The notes: generated by a model not told the origin, from the letters alone. A DNA stretch of 64,000 bases from Flavihumibacter fluminis (GCF_021491375.1 NZ_JAKEVY010000001.1:1054001-1118000), one strand, 5' to 3'; shown: positions 43,958-52,741, counted from the stretch's first letter. Program-made: numbers and translations.

Positions 43958-45214
43958 TTAGCCGCCCAGCACCTGAGCAAAGCGCCAGATTTCTTCATAT
44001 CGGTTATATAAAGGCACTGGTGCCAGCCTGATTACATCTGGTTCCCGCCAGTCGACAAAAAATCCTTTCCGGGTTAATTCATCGAATAATTCCTTGCCTC
44101 CCTGTTTTACCAACAGCGATACCTGGCAACCCCGCGCTGTGGCAGCTGCAGGTGTCAGTATGTGGAACTTTCCCGGATTTGCTTCACTGATCTGCTCTAA
44201 CAGAAACCGGAGATAAGCAGCCATCTGTTTTGCTTTTTGCAAACAGGAATCAAATCCGGCAGTTTCAAAAATTTCAAGAGAAGCGCGAAGGGATGCATAC
44301 AAAATTGGCGAAGGGGTGCTGAGTTGCCAGCCCTCTGCAGACTCCATGGCCACAAAGCCTTTTTCCATTTTGAAACGCGTATTCTTTTCATAGCCCCACC
44401 ATCCTGCAAAGCGATGCAGGGATTTATCCTGGTGATAACGTTCATGAATAAACGCAGCGCCAATAGCACCCGGACCGCCATTCAGGTATTTGTAATTGCA
44501 CCAACAGGCGAAATCAACGTTCCATACATGAAGATGGAGTTCAATATTACCAGCTGCATGTGCCAGATCGAATCCCACTTTTGCTCCCACTGCATGGCCT
44601 GCGCGGGTGATGGCTTCCATGTCAAAAAGTTGACCGGTATAATAGTTCACACCGCCCCAGAGAACGAGGGCCAACTCCTCTCCTGTCTGCTGAATGGCAG
44701 CCAGTATATCTTCCTGATGAATGGTAACTTCTCCAGCACGCGGACTCACTTCAATCAACACATCTTCAGGATCATAGCCCAATGCTTTGATATGTGTTTC
44801 AAACATGTACTGATCACTTGGAAAAGCTTTGGCTTCACAAATAATCTTTACGCGTTTGTCTGCAGGCCGGTAAAAACTAACCATCAGGAGGTGCAGGTTT
44901 ACAGTAAGCTGGTTCATCACCACCACTTCAGCAGAATGCGCACCCACGATCTTTGCAAGAGGGCCCACCAGGTGATCGTGGTAATTCAGCCAGGGATCCT
45001 CCCCCATGAAAAAACTCTCCACACCATATTTTGCCCATTGGTCGAGCACTTTCTGTATATATGGTCCGGTATTCTTTGGTTGCAGTCCCAAAGAGTTGCC
45101 AAGAAAATAAACCTGTTGCTGTCCGTGTTCTTCCGGAATGATAAACTGCTCGCGAAAACCCGCCAGTGAATCAGCAGCATCAAGGGATTGGGCATATGAT
45201 AATTCCAAGTTCAT
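43958..45214 (-). CDS. kynU: kynureninase
   Basis: The 418-residue product is a fold-type I PLP enzyme with kynureninase hallmarks: VYFLGNSLGLQPK, GEDPWLNYHDHLVGPLAKIVGA, VVVMNQLTVNLHLLM, the cofactor Asp in GFDLAHAAGNIELHLH, and the PLP lysine in CNYKYLNGGPG. It cleaves kynurenine or 3-hydroxykynurenine to (hydroxy)anthranilate and alanine, for tryptophan breakdown or NAD synthesis. No other kynurenine gene is adjacent. pyrF lies 20 bp downstream and an atypical SDR gene upstream. Confidence 0.94.
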   Translation of the reverse strand: MNLELSYAQSLDAADSLAGFREQFIIPEEHGQQQVYFLGNSLGLQPKNTGPYIQKVLDQWAKYGVESFFMGEDPWLNYHDHLVGPLAKIVGAHSAEVVVMNQLTVNLHLLMVSFYRPADKRVKIICEAKAFPSDQYMFETHIKALGYDPEDVLIEVSPRAGEVTIHQEDILAAIQQTGEELALVLWGGVNYYTGQLFDMEAITRAGHAVGAKVGFDLAHAAGNIELHLHVWNVDFACWCNYKYLNGGPGAIGAAFIHERYHQDKSLHRFAGWWGYEKNTRFKMEKGFVAMESAEGWQLSTPSPILYASLRASLEIFETAGFDSCLQKAKQMAAYLRFLLEQISEANPGKFHILTPAAATARGCQVSLLVKQGGKELFDELTRKGFFVDWREPDVIRLAPVPLYNRYEEIWRFAQVLGG

Positions 45215-45239
45215 AATTCATAATTCATACTTCTCACTT
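45215..45239 (-). repeat. short stop-adjacent repeat between the SDR gene and kynU
   Basis: The 25-bp gap is CATAATT heptamers (about 3) plus CTTCTCACTTC. On the gene strand AAGTGAGAAGT follows the SDR stop codon, the start of a GTGAGAC-like module, and runs into ATGAATT units. Confidence 0.55.
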
Positions 45240-46025
45240 CTAAAGGCTTCCCGTTCGGCCACCATCCACCGGAATGCTTGTACCAGTTATATAGGCTGCT
45301 GCAGGACTAGCCAAAAACGCCACCAACGCAGCAGTTTCCTCTGCTTTTCCAAAACGCTTGAGCGGAACCTCTGCTGCCATGGAACGTTCCTGTTCTTCAA
45401 CAGTTATGCCTTTGTCAGCAGCCAGGCTTTGGGCCAAACTTTTCAATCTTGCGGTGGAAGTAAATCCTGGCAATACATTGTTCACCGTAATTCCAAATGG
45501 TCCCAGTTCATTCGCCATGGTCTTTGACCAGGAAGCAACCGCACCCCGAATCGTATTGGAAACTCCCAGGTTATTCAGGGGAATCTTAACAGAGGTGGAC
45601 ACGATATTGATGATTCTGCCATAGCCCAGTCTTTTCATTCTAGGTACAACTGCCTGGGTTAACAACTGGTTGACGATTACATGTTGCTGAAAAGCATTCA
45701 GAAACTGGTCGGTATCCGCATCGATTATTGGTCCGGGTTTTGGCCCGCCGGTGTTATTTACCAGGATGCTGATGGTGTGCTTCAACAGAATTTCTTCAAT
45801 CGATTTCTTAACTGCATCCGGACTGGAAAAATCAGCCACAGCAAAACTGTGCTGTTGCCCTTTGGATGTATCGAGTGAATTGACGGCAGTCTGCAAAGAG
45901 CCTTCATTGCGTGCCAGTAAAATACAATTAGCACCCAACAGGGCGAGTTCCCTGGCTGCAGCCAAACCAATGCCCTGGGTGCTTCCGCAAACCAGGGCAG
46001 TTTTATTTTCAAGAGATAATTGCAT
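45240..46025 (-). CDS. SDR-family protein lacking the usual Tyr and Lys
   Basis: The 261-residue product has the Rossmann start ALVCGSTQGIGLAAA, the NNTGG segment at 90-94, the Ser region NIVSTS (143/145) and the C-terminal PVDGGRTGSL of FabG-like SDRs. Where the YxxxK catalytic pair should be, the sequence reads SNTIR (156-160), so Tyr is Ser and Lys is Arg. The nucleotide motif is CGSTQGIG rather than TGxxxGIG. A subgroup of FabG-like SDRs with such changes is known; the activity is unclear. It lies in the kynU/mrp region and may be cotranscribed with kynU. Confidence 0.85.
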   Translation of the reverse strand: MQLSLENKTALVCGSTQGIGLAAARELALLGANCILLARNEGSLQTAVNSLDTSKGQQHSFAVADFSSPDAVKKSIEEILLKHTISILVNNTGGPKPGPIIDADTDQFLNAFQQHVIVNQLLTQAVVPRMKRLGYGRIINIVSTSVKIPLNNLGVSNTIRGAVASWSKTMANELGPFGITVNNVLPGFTSTARLKSLAQSLAADKGITVEEQERSMAAEVPLKRFGKAEETAALVAFLASPAAAYITGTSIPVDGGRTGSL

Positions 46026-46034
46026 GATTTTTTT

Positions 46035-47129
46035 TTAGGCTACCACTTCAATCACGCGGGTGGCTTCCAGGCTGGCATTGCGCATCGCGATGCTGCGTGC
46101 TGCCAATCCGGCAAAATCAGAAAATGCTGACTTGGTAATTTCATCATCCGTCATCATGATCGGCATTCCTTTATCACCACCTTCGCGGATGGATTGCACC
46201 AGCGGAATCTGTCCCAGGAAGGGAATATCATATTCCTCGGCCAGCTTTTTACCACCTTCCTTACCAAAAATATAATACTTGTTATTAGGCAATTCTGCAG
46301 GCGTGAAATAGCTCATGTTTTCAACAATACCAATGATCGGTACTTTGATCTGCGCCTGGCCAAACATGGCGATTCCTTTTTTCGCATCTGCAAGGGCAAC
46401 ATCCTGCGGAGTGGTAACTACAATTACACCTGTAACGGGCACCGTTTGCATCAGTGTCAGGTGAATATCGCCGGTTCCGGGAGGCATGTCAATGACCAGG
46501 TAATCCAGTTCATCCCAGAAAACATCTGTAACAAATTGTTTGATGGCACTGCTGGCCATTGGTCCGCGCCAAACCACTGCATTTTTCTCATCCACCAATA
46601 AACCAATTGACATCAGTTTAATACCATAGCGCTCCAGAGGTACAATCAATCCTTTCTCTCCGCCTGCCATCATTTTCGGGCGTTCACCACGAACCCCGAA
46701 CATAATGGGAACACTTGGTCCGTATATATCTGCATCCATCAGTCCAACTTTGGCGCCTCCCTGAGCTAGTGCCAGAGCCAGGTTAGCAGAAACGGTACTT
46801 TTTCCTACCCCGCCTTTACCACTGACAACTGCAATAATATTTTTTACTTTAGGTAAAATCTGGCCGGGATCTGTTCTCTTACTGTTGGTATTGGCAGTAA
46901 AATTCACCTGCACATTGGCTTCTTTATTCACGAGCAAACGAACCGCATTAATGGCTGCATTTCGCATCAGATCCTTCATCGGACAAGCCGGGGTGGTGAG
47001 TACGATAGTAAAACTCACGTCATTTCCATTGATCTGCACATCTTTAACCATGTTCAGGCTCACGATATCACTGCCCAGATCAGGCTCCTGCACATTTCCA
47101 AGCGCTTTTAATATGTCTTCTTGCGTCAT
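46035..47129 (-). CDS. mrp: Mrp/ApbC-type Fe-S cluster carrier ATPase
   Basis: The 364-residue product joins an N-terminal MIP18/DUF59 domain (ILKALGNVQEPDLGSDIVSLNMV, and TTPACPMKDLM) to a ParA/MinD-type P-loop domain with VVSGKGGVGKSTVSANLA, DADIYGPSVPIMFG and VIDMPPGTGDIHLTL. It assembles or carries Fe-S clusters. The usual CxxC near the C-terminus is not evident, so cluster binding may use other residues. The exact -7 box TAATTTTG lies 32 bp before the ATG (47161-47168). Confidence 0.92.
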   Translation of the reverse strand: MTQEDILKALGNVQEPDLGSDIVSLNMVKDVQINGNDVSFTIVLTTPACPMKDLMRNAAINAVRLLVNKEANVQVNFTANTNSKRTDPGQILPKVKNIIAVVSGKGGVGKSTVSANLALALAQGGAKVGLMDADIYGPSVPIMFGVRGERPKMMAGGEKGLIVPLERYGIKLMSIGLLVDEKNAVVWRGPMASSAIKQFVTDVFWDELDYLVIDMPPGTGDIHLTLMQTVPVTGVIVVTTPQDVALADAKKGIAMFGQAQIKVPIIGIVENMSYFTPAELPNNKYYIFGKEGGKKLAEEYDIPFLGQIPLVQSIREGGDKGMPIMMTDDEITKSAFSDFAGLAARSIAMRNASLEATRVIEVVA

Positions 47130-47160
47130 TATTTATATGTATTGATTGGGAATTTTAGTG

Positions 47161-47168
47161 CAAAATTA
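47161..47168 (-). promoter_or_regulatory. -7 element for mrp
   Basis: TAATTTTG on the minus strand, exact match, 32 bp before the mrp ATG. Confidence 0.5.
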
Positions 47169-47212
47169 ACCAATGCGGTCGGTAAATTGTTGAAGCTGAT
47201 ATATTGATATCC

Positions 47213-47220
47213 TATATTTG
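47213..47220 (+). promoter_or_regulatory. -7 element for the carboxypeptidase-regulatory-like gene, leaderless spacing
   Basis: TATATTTG, exact match, with TTG at 47190-47192 20 bp upstream as a good -33 element. The last base is 6 nt from the A of ATG 47226, as for ftsK, so the mRNA is probably leaderless. Confidence 0.65.
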
Positions 47221-47225
47221 GCATA

Positions 47226-47867
47226 ATGAAGCGAATTCTACCACTTGTCATAATAAGTTTTTTTTGCATCTGTAAGCAGGCTTCCGCGCAGTTTGAAACG
47301 ATGAAAGACTCTGTAGTGATGCTGTATGGAGTTGTGATGACGGCTGATAGCCTGGATGGTATACCGGCGGTAAGTGTCAGCATCAAAGGAAGCGGTCGTG
47401 GTACCATCACCAATGACCAGGGTGTGTTTTCCATCGTTGCATTAAAAGGAAATATAATTGAATTCACCAGTGTGGGATACAAGCCTAAAATAGTTGAGAT
47501 TCCAAGAAACCTGGAAGGCAATCAATTTAGCATAGTGCAGTTAATGGTGGTTGATACGCAATACCTTCCTGCTACAATCATCCGGCCCAGACCTACCCGT
47601 GAACAATTTGAAAGAGATTTCGTCAATATGCAGGTGCCGGATGACGATCTGGAGATCGCGCGGAAAAATACTAATGAGCAAACCCGCAGGGCTTTGATGA
47701 ACATATTACCCGCAGATGGTAAAGAAGCCGCGAACTACGCCCTGCGTCAGCAGGCAACCCGCTATTCCTACCAGGGAACTACACCTCCCATCAACCTGAT
47801 GAACCCGATGGCCTGGGCAGAGTTTATCAAGTCCTGGAAAAGAGGTGATTTCAAACGTAAAAACTAG
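47226..47867 (+). CDS. exported protein with a carboxypeptidase-regulatory-like (CarboxypepD_reg) domain
   Basis: The 213-residue product has a signal peptide (RILPLVIISFFCICKQASA-Q), then a beta-sandwich domain of the type that opens TonB-dependent receptors: LYGVVMTADSLDGIPAVSVSI, GTITNDQGVFSI, and EFTSVGYKPKIVEIP. After it comes a charged helical tail ending in FIKSWKRGDFKRKN. There is no beta-barrel, so it is a free-standing envelope protein. The gene lies 5 bp before hbd on the same strand, probably cotranscribed. Confidence 0.85.
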   Translation: MKRILPLVIISFFCICKQASAQFETMKDSVVMLYGVVMTADSLDGIPAVSVSIKGSGRGTITNDQGVFSIVALKGNIIEFTSVGYKPKIVEIPRNLEGNQFSIVQLMVVDTQYLPATIIRPRPTREQFERDFVNMQVPDDDLEIARKNTNEQTRRALMNILPADGKEAANYALRQQATRYSYQGTTPPINLMNPMAWAEFIKSWKRGDFKRKN

Positions 47868-47872
47868 CGTGT

Positions 47873-48766
47873 ATGTTTAATCAGATTGCTGTCATCGGTG
47901 CGGGCACCATGGGAAATGGTATTGCACATATTTTCGCTCAACATGGTTATAAAGTAAACCTGGTAGATCTGAATCCAGAGCAGTTGGAAAAAGCAATAGC
48001 AACGATCCGTAAAAATCTCGAAAGGCAGGTAGCCAAAGGAATTCTTTCAGCAGCAGAGAGCCAGCAGGCAATTGATAACATCACTACTACATCCGGATTG
48101 GGAGAAGGTGTAAACAGGGCAGATCTTATCATTGAAGCTGCCACTGAAAATACACAGTTGAAACTATCCATCTTCAGCGAGATTGATAAACTGGCTCCCG
48201 CGAATGCAGTATTGGCCACCAACACATCTTCAATTTCCATTACCCAAATAGCAAGTGCCACCCAAAGACCCGAAAAGGTGATAGGTATGCATTTCATGAA
48301 TCCTGTTCCGGTTATGAAACTGGTGGAGGTAATCAATGGGTATTCAACCGAAAAGCAGATCACCCAACAAATTGTGGAGCTCAGCAAAAAGCTGGGAAAG
48401 GTTCCGGCTGTGGTAAATGATTACCCCGGATTTATTGCCAACCGGATTCTGATGCCCATGATCAATGAAGCTATCTACAGTTTATATGAAGGCGTAGCCG
48501 GCGTGGAAGAAATTGACACCATCATGAAGCTGGGTATGGCGCATCCCATGGGGCCTCTGCAACTGGCAGACTTTATCGGACTGGATACCTGCCACAGCAT
48601 TTTGCAGGTGCTGCACGAGGGCCTCGGAAATCCCAAATATGCGCCCTGTCCACTGCTGACCAATATGGTTACGGCTAAAAAACTGGGGGTGAAGTCCGGA
48701 GAAGGATTTTATCTCTACACAGCCGGTTCCAAAGAACTGGTAGTTCATCCACGATTCAGACCCTGA
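47873..48766 (+). CDS. hbd: 3-hydroxyacyl-CoA (3-hydroxybutyryl-CoA) dehydrogenase
   Basis: The 297-residue product has the NAD-binding loop VIGAGTMGNGIAHIFAQHG at the N-terminus, the catalytic His in IGMHFMNPVPVMKLVEVI, Glu in the later domain, and GDYPGFIANR-type VVNDYPGFIANRILMPMINEA followed by MGPLQLADFIGLDT. It oxidises 3-hydroxybutyryl-CoA with NAD. Gcd H, 5 kb away, yields crotonyl-CoA, which an enoyl-CoA hydratase turns into this substrate, so the two may serve one pathway. It follows the carboxypeptidase-regulatory-like gene by 5 bp. Confidence 0.93.
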   Translation: MFNQIAVIGAGTMGNGIAHIFAQHGYKVNLVDLNPEQLEKAIATIRKNLERQVAKGILSAAESQQAIDNITTTSGLGEGVNRADLIIEAATENTQLKLSIFSEIDKLAPANAVLATNTSSISITQIASATQRPEKVIGMHFMNPVPVMKLVEVINGYSTEKQITQQIVELSKKLGKVPAVVNDYPGFIANRILMPMINEAIYSLYEGVAGVEEIDTIMKLGMAHPMGPLQLADFIGLDTCHSILQVLHEGLGNPKYAPCPLLTNMVTAKKLGVKSGEGFYLYTAGSKELVVHPRFRP

Positions 48767-48923
48767 CTTACACAGTTTACTGATTCCTGTTGCGATTTAA
48801 CCGCGCTTTCTGCTGTTTCATGCGGGAATTTAAGCGGTTAGTCGGATTTGTCTTGTTTACAGGCAGGATTAGGAGCATTTTTACATCCTAATTATTTACC
48901 AGGATATCATTAAACCTTTGATC

Positions 48924-49103
48924 ATGAAACCGGTTACCGCTGTAAGTCTTCTACTAACAATCCTTCTGGCTACTGGAGTTACAGCCGGGGTCAAGTCGGA
49001 TTGTTCTGGTAACCAGCGTTGCATATCTAAAACGTCCAAAGCCATCCAGCCGAAAGAAGTTGAAATGCTTGAACTTTCTGCATTGAGTGTGTTGGTGTAT
49101 TAA
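48924..49103 (+). CDS. small exported protein, 59 residues
   Basis: From ATG 48924 the product has a clear signal peptide (KPVTAVSLLLTILLATGVTAG) and a short mature part with two Cys (KSDCSGNQRCISKTSK) that could form a disulfide, ending LELSALSVLVY. No family recognised. The last 4 bp overlap the converging anti-sigma candidate. The 150-bp gap before it (48767-48923) holds an inverted repeat TAACCGC/GCGGTTA near 48800-48840 and no gene. Small size and lack of a clear promoter keep confidence moderate. Confidence 0.5.
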   Translation: MKPVTAVSLLLTILLATGVTAGVKSDCSGNQRCISKTSKAIQPKEVEMLELSALSVLVY

Positions 49104-49753
49104 GTACTATCCTTTTTCTCTTTTGGCGGTACAATCCGGTAGTCATCGGGACGAATTCCTTTGATACCGGATGGACGTTTTCTACCACCTACTGAATCAG
49201 GGCGCAGGTTATCAGGTTGCTTTATTGTAGGTTCTGCAATTGACTCCGGCGTGGTAGCTTTCACTTCAGGTGCAGCAGCATCCACCACTGGTGGTTGTAA
49301 AACAGCAGCAGAATCTGGTAAGGGGCCTGGTTCAGCACCAGGAACCGGACTGGAATCCTTAGTACTGTCATTTAGTACGGGAGACGATGACCCGGGAGAA
49401 GAGGGCCCGGGAGGAGATAGTCCCGGTGCAGTTGGTAACAATTCAACAGAATCAACCGGCTGGTTAATAACCGGAACAGTTTGATCCACAGGAAGATCAG
49501 ATTTCTTTAACAGGTAAATCAATAGCGCGGCAATGCCTGCCAGCAACAGGAGCCAGCTCCAGCCTTTCCAGCCTGCAACCGGACTACCACCATGCGGACC
49601 AGGATCACCACCAAAATCATTGTCATCCGTAGGCAGTTCTCTGTCAAGCTCTGTGCTAATGCGCTGCCAGATGGAATCAGCCATTTCCGGTAAAGGAGGA
49701 AGTTCACCAAGTTTACGGGCGATCAGGTCTTCGTATGGAAAGGAAGCATTCAT
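49100..49753 (-). CDS. single-pass membrane protein, probable anti-sigma factor
   Basis: From ATG 49753 the product is 217 residues: a cytoplasmic part (about 1-63) with MADSIWQRISTELDREL, one membrane helix (WLLLLAGIAALLIYLL, about 66-82), and a Pro/Ser/Ala-rich outer part. It overlaps the ECF sigma stop by ATGA, so translation is coupled. Position and topology fit an anti-sigma factor; the zinc motif HxxxCxxC of ZAS proteins is absent. The frame extends to 49813, which would lie inside the sigma gene. Function is inferred from context. Confidence 0.65.
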   Translation of the reverse strand: MNASFPYEDLIARKLGELPPLPEMADSIWQRISTELDRELPTDDNDFGGDPGPHGGSPVAGWKGWSWLLLLAGIAALLIYLLKKSDLPVDQTVPVINQPVDSVELLPTAPGLSPPGPSSPGSSSPVLNDSTKDSSPVPGAEPGPLPDSAAVLQPPVVDAAAPEVKATTPESIAEPTIKQPDNLRPDSVGGRKRPSGIKGIRPDDYRIVPPKEKKDST

Positions 49754-50301
49754 GAAAGATGCACCTGCTGTAATTTTTGAATGAGGAATTTTCTTGCTTC
49801 GCTGAGGTGCCATTTACTGGTACCCTCGCTGATAGCTAATTTTTCAGCTATCTCCCGATGGTTATAACCATCCACTGCGTATAAGACAAAAACCGCATGC
49901 GTAGCTGGTGGCAACTGCTGAATCATGGTCATCAGTTCCTTTGCATTCAATTGCTCTATCGCGGCATTATTGATATTGGGGGCGGCAACCGTTTCAAATT
50001 CCAGCTCCATTTCCTGGCTGAACTTTGATCTCGCCTTAATATGATCCAGGCCTTCGTTAATGGCGATTCTGCGCAACCAGGTTTGGAAGCTGGCAATGGA
50101 AGAATCAAAGGATTTTATACTCTTGAATACTTTAACGAAGGCCTGGCTCACAATATCAGCGGCGTCTGCATCATCCCTGGAGTACCGTTGTGCAATCACC
50201 ATCGCATAGGAATAGTATTGCCTGTACAGGTATTCCTGTGCTTTCCGGTTGTTGGCGATACAACCATCAATTACAACCTGTATGTCCAGGGTTTCCGTCA
50301 A
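49750..50301 (-). CDS. ECF RNA polymerase sigma factor
   Basis: The 183-residue product has sigma region 2 (EYLYRQYYSYAMVIAQRYSRDDADAADIVSQAFVKVFKSI and FQTWLRRIAINEGLDHIKAR) and region 4 (MIQQLPPATHAVFVLYAVDGYNHREIAEKLAISEGTSKWHLSEARKFL). There is no FecI-like partner. The only suitable start is TTG 50301, whose bases overlap the stop codon of the upstream lipoprotein gene (TTGA). The anti-sigma candidate follows with ATGA overlap. The four genes 49100-52639 look like one transcript, so the two lipoproteins probably belong to its signalling system. Confidence 0.9.
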   Translation of the reverse strand: MTETLDIQVVIDGCIANNRKAQEYLYRQYYSYAMVIAQRYSRDDADAADIVSQAFVKVFKSIKSFDSSIASFQTWLRRIAINEGLDHIKARSKFSQEMELEFETVAAPNINNAAIEQLNAKELMTMIQQLPPATHAVFVLYAVDGYNHREIAEKLAISEGTSKWHLSEARKFLIQKLQQVHLS

Positions 50302-51101
50302 CGATTGCTTAAATCTTTTTTCTGCTTTAAAAGTAAGGAAGCCGAAGCAGCTGCCAATATCATCTTGTAAGCCGGATACAACTCATTGACCATCCACACC
50401 TGGTTGTCCAGCATATCTACCACACCAACCACGCCATCTTCAAAACGAATTTCATATCCGGCAAAACTGGGACCGCCCAGCACTTTCATCTCCTTTCCTT
50501 TTTTATTGGTATAGGAACCAATTCTTAAGGTCTCAATGGTAAACTGAACATCTCCATTGGTAAGGTATCCCTGCTCCTCAACCATTTCAGCTCTTCCCTC
50601 TTTGTGTACCATAACCAGTTGCCAGGGCTCGGGTTGTTTTTCAGATACCAGCATGATAGCTGCAGAAAAAGCATATTGCAAATTGGTAGTAGCTGCCAAC
50701 TCGCCCCAGCGTGGATTCCGGTTTTTAAATACGAGTTGTTTTTCACTGAGTTTTTCAAGTGCAAATACAGCTGCTTTTTCTTTTCCATTTTCAATGGTGA
50801 ACTGCAGTTTGCTTTTCTCTGTGAGGCTGCGATTGTCGGTATTGATATCAAACACTTTCAGGATCTGGTCTTCCGGGCGAAAACTGATCCGGCTGGCCTG
50901 CCAAACCGAACTGAAATCCCAGCCCCGCTTAACGGGACTGGTTTCATATTCGCCAATTGTCAGGGTCTGATTGATCATCCATCCGTTGACACCTTTCACT
51001 TTCATAGCAGTTGCACCCTTTTCAAACTCACCGGGCACAGCAACTTTCGCTGCACTGCAGGATAACAGCAACACCCAACCGAACAGTATCAGATATTTCA
51101 T
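50298..51101 (-). CDS. lipoprotein of unknown function in the ECF sigma operon
   Basis: The 267-residue product has a lipobox (LFGWVLLLSCSAAK, Cys15). The mature part is a beta-rich soluble protein with no motif that I recognise; a membrane-like helix is seen near the end (PAYKMILAAASASLLL). It overlaps the TTG start of the ECF sigma gene, so both are translated together. The linkage suggests a sensor or target of the sigma system. Its upstream neighbour is a second lipoprotein gene 20 bp away. Confidence 0.7.
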   Translation of the reverse strand: MKYLILFGWVLLLSCSAAKVAVPGEFEKGATAMKVKGVNGWMINQTLTIGEYETSPVKRGWDFSSVWQASRISFRPEDQILKVFDINTDNRSLTEKSKLQFTIENGKEKAAVFALEKLSEKQLVFKNRNPRWGELAATTNLQYAFSAAIMLVSEKQPEPWQLVMVHKEGRAEMVEEQGYLTNGDVQFTIETLRIGSYTNKKGKEMKVLGGPSFAGYEIRFEDGVVGVVDMLDNQVWMVNELYPAYKMILAAASASLLLKQKKDLSNR

Positions 51102-51121
51102 AAAAGAGATTATTAAAGATA

Positions 51122-52639
51122 TTAATTACTATAGGTATAAACAGTTTTCATGCGGTACATATCAGCGTCGCTTACATAAGATTTGTAATAGGTATACAAT
51201 ACTACCGGATATCCGTCTGCATTGTACTCATACTCATATTTGTAGGGAACAGAGGAAGGAATAGCACCGGAATAACCTGAATTTCTTCCTGCCACATTAT
51301 TCTTCGAAACGTGCGACAGATACATATCCGGGAAGAGCTTGTTGGTAAACCTGGGGTTGATCATCTGATCATACTGAAATTTACCACCTTCACGACCGCC
51401 TGTTGAAGTAGCAGCAGTATAACTCACTTTGTTACCACCGGAGAAAGTTGCTGCATAATGAACTGTATGTCCATTGTCCAGAATCATGTATACATCTGTT
51501 ACGCCACCTTCAGTTGAAATACCATTTTCAATTACACTGGTTGTGGTTCGATCATACATTTTCTCTATGATATGAGTAACCTGGCCATTGGCGTCCAGCT
51601 CATAGCGGGTTTCACCTACTCTTTTGTTAGCCGGATCGATACGATCTACTCCAATCAGTGTTGCTCCCTGGTAAACTCCCTTGTCAGAGAAAATATACTG
51701 CAAATCCTGGCTCTGCGGCTTCTTCTGGTAGTAGTTGACTTCCTTCAACTTACCATCGGCTCTTTGCTGATAAATAGTGATGGATTGTTTCTGCCAGTTA
51801 CCCATGATTTCTAAAAAGGTTTCTTCCTGCTGCAACCATTTACGGTTCTTCTGTCCTTCCAGGATGATCAAATTGTCGCCCTCCACTTCTTCACGAGTCA
51901 CAACTTTTTTCACAGGTGTATTCCAGACGTTTCCAGTAATATCATACTTAACAGCTTTCTCACTGAAACGAATCTCTTCTTCCAGACTGCTGCGCTCAAT
52001 GGTACGGGTTACAGTTTCTCCATTGCTTAAGGTGGAAGTAAGGTTGAATTTTAAAACCGGTGCATCATACACAACACCACCGATGGTGATTGCTGCCTGC
52101 ACATTTACCAGGATGCCATTCCGCTGAAATGCACCTTTGGAGTAGCCGAAATCTTGCGGACCAACTGTTTCATCTGTAATCAGCAACTGCGGACGAAAAA
52201 CAGTAACTACATTGGTCAGAGCCTGCTGTTGTGGCAATCCGATCTGGATGTTCTGAGCCAATCGGGAAGTAGACAGCGGGGTAGCATAAAGCGCTTTATT
52301 CTCCTTTTTAACTACTAACTGCGTCATGGAGTAAGTTCCTTTATCAAGAACTATCTCCTGTGATCTCCACTGGTAGGCCTGCGGACCAATTTTTCCAATC
52401 CTGATAGGTTTGTTCTGCATTACAGGCTGGCGTTTATCATTCACCACTGTTATATAGGCATCCAGGCTATCTTCTGCATGCAATTCCTGCAATCCCAGCT
52501 CCAGCTGGAAAATGCCGGAATCTTTTACTGCAACGGGGTCTGTAGGTCCAGGTTTGGAAGGAATAATTACCTCATCGTCTTTCTGACAAGCGGTGAGAAA
52601 AAGAATACTCAAAAGGAAAAGGTTTAAGATCTGTTTCAT
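51122..52639 (-). CDS. large lipoprotein of unknown function in the ECF sigma operon
   Basis: The 505-residue product has a lipobox (LFLLSILFLTACQKDDE, Cys18). The mature protein is beta-rich with no recognised domain; QELHAEDSLDAYITVV and the C-terminal Tyr-rich YKYEYEYNADGYPVVLYTYYKSYV give no family by themselves. It is the first gene of the lipoprotein-lipoprotein-sigma-anti-sigma run, 20 bp before the next gene. There is no gene from 52640 to 52741; the divergent ydcF starts there. Confidence 0.7.
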   Translation of the reverse strand: MKQILNLFLLSILFLTACQKDDEVIIPSKPGPTDPVAVKDSGIFQLELGLQELHAEDSLDAYITVVNDKRQPVMQNKPIRIGKIGPQAYQWRSQEIVLDKGTYSMTQLVVKKENKALYATPLSTSRLAQNIQIGLPQQQALTNVVTVFRPQLLITDETVGPQDFGYSKGAFQRNGILVNVQAAITIGGVVYDAPVLKFNLTSTLSNGETVTRTIERSSLEEEIRFSEKAVKYDITGNVWNTPVKKVVTREEVEGDNLIILEGQKNRKWLQQEETFLEIMGNWQKQSITIYQQRADGKLKEVNYYQKKPQSQDLQYIFSDKGVYQGATLIGVDRIDPANKRVGETRYELDANGQVTHIIEKMYDRTTTSVIENGISTEGGVTDVYMILDNGHTVHYAATFSGGNKVSYTAATSTGGREGGKFQYDQMINPRFTNKLFPDMYLSHVSKNNVAGRNSGYSGAIPSSVPYKYEYEYNADGYPVVLYTYYKSYVSDADMYRMKTVYTYSN

Positions 52640-52741
52640 GATTGTATATTGTTTTATTTAAAGACTATACCCCTGGTGGTTTCAAAACCGTTGGGTAGGG
52701 TTCTTGTGTTTTGAATAACTTTAACAATTATTGATTTTTTC

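Noticed and set aside
48797-48841. Inverted repeat TAACCGC/GCGGTTA after hbd as a terminator
   Set aside because: The stem is short with a 27-nt loop and no T-tract follows.
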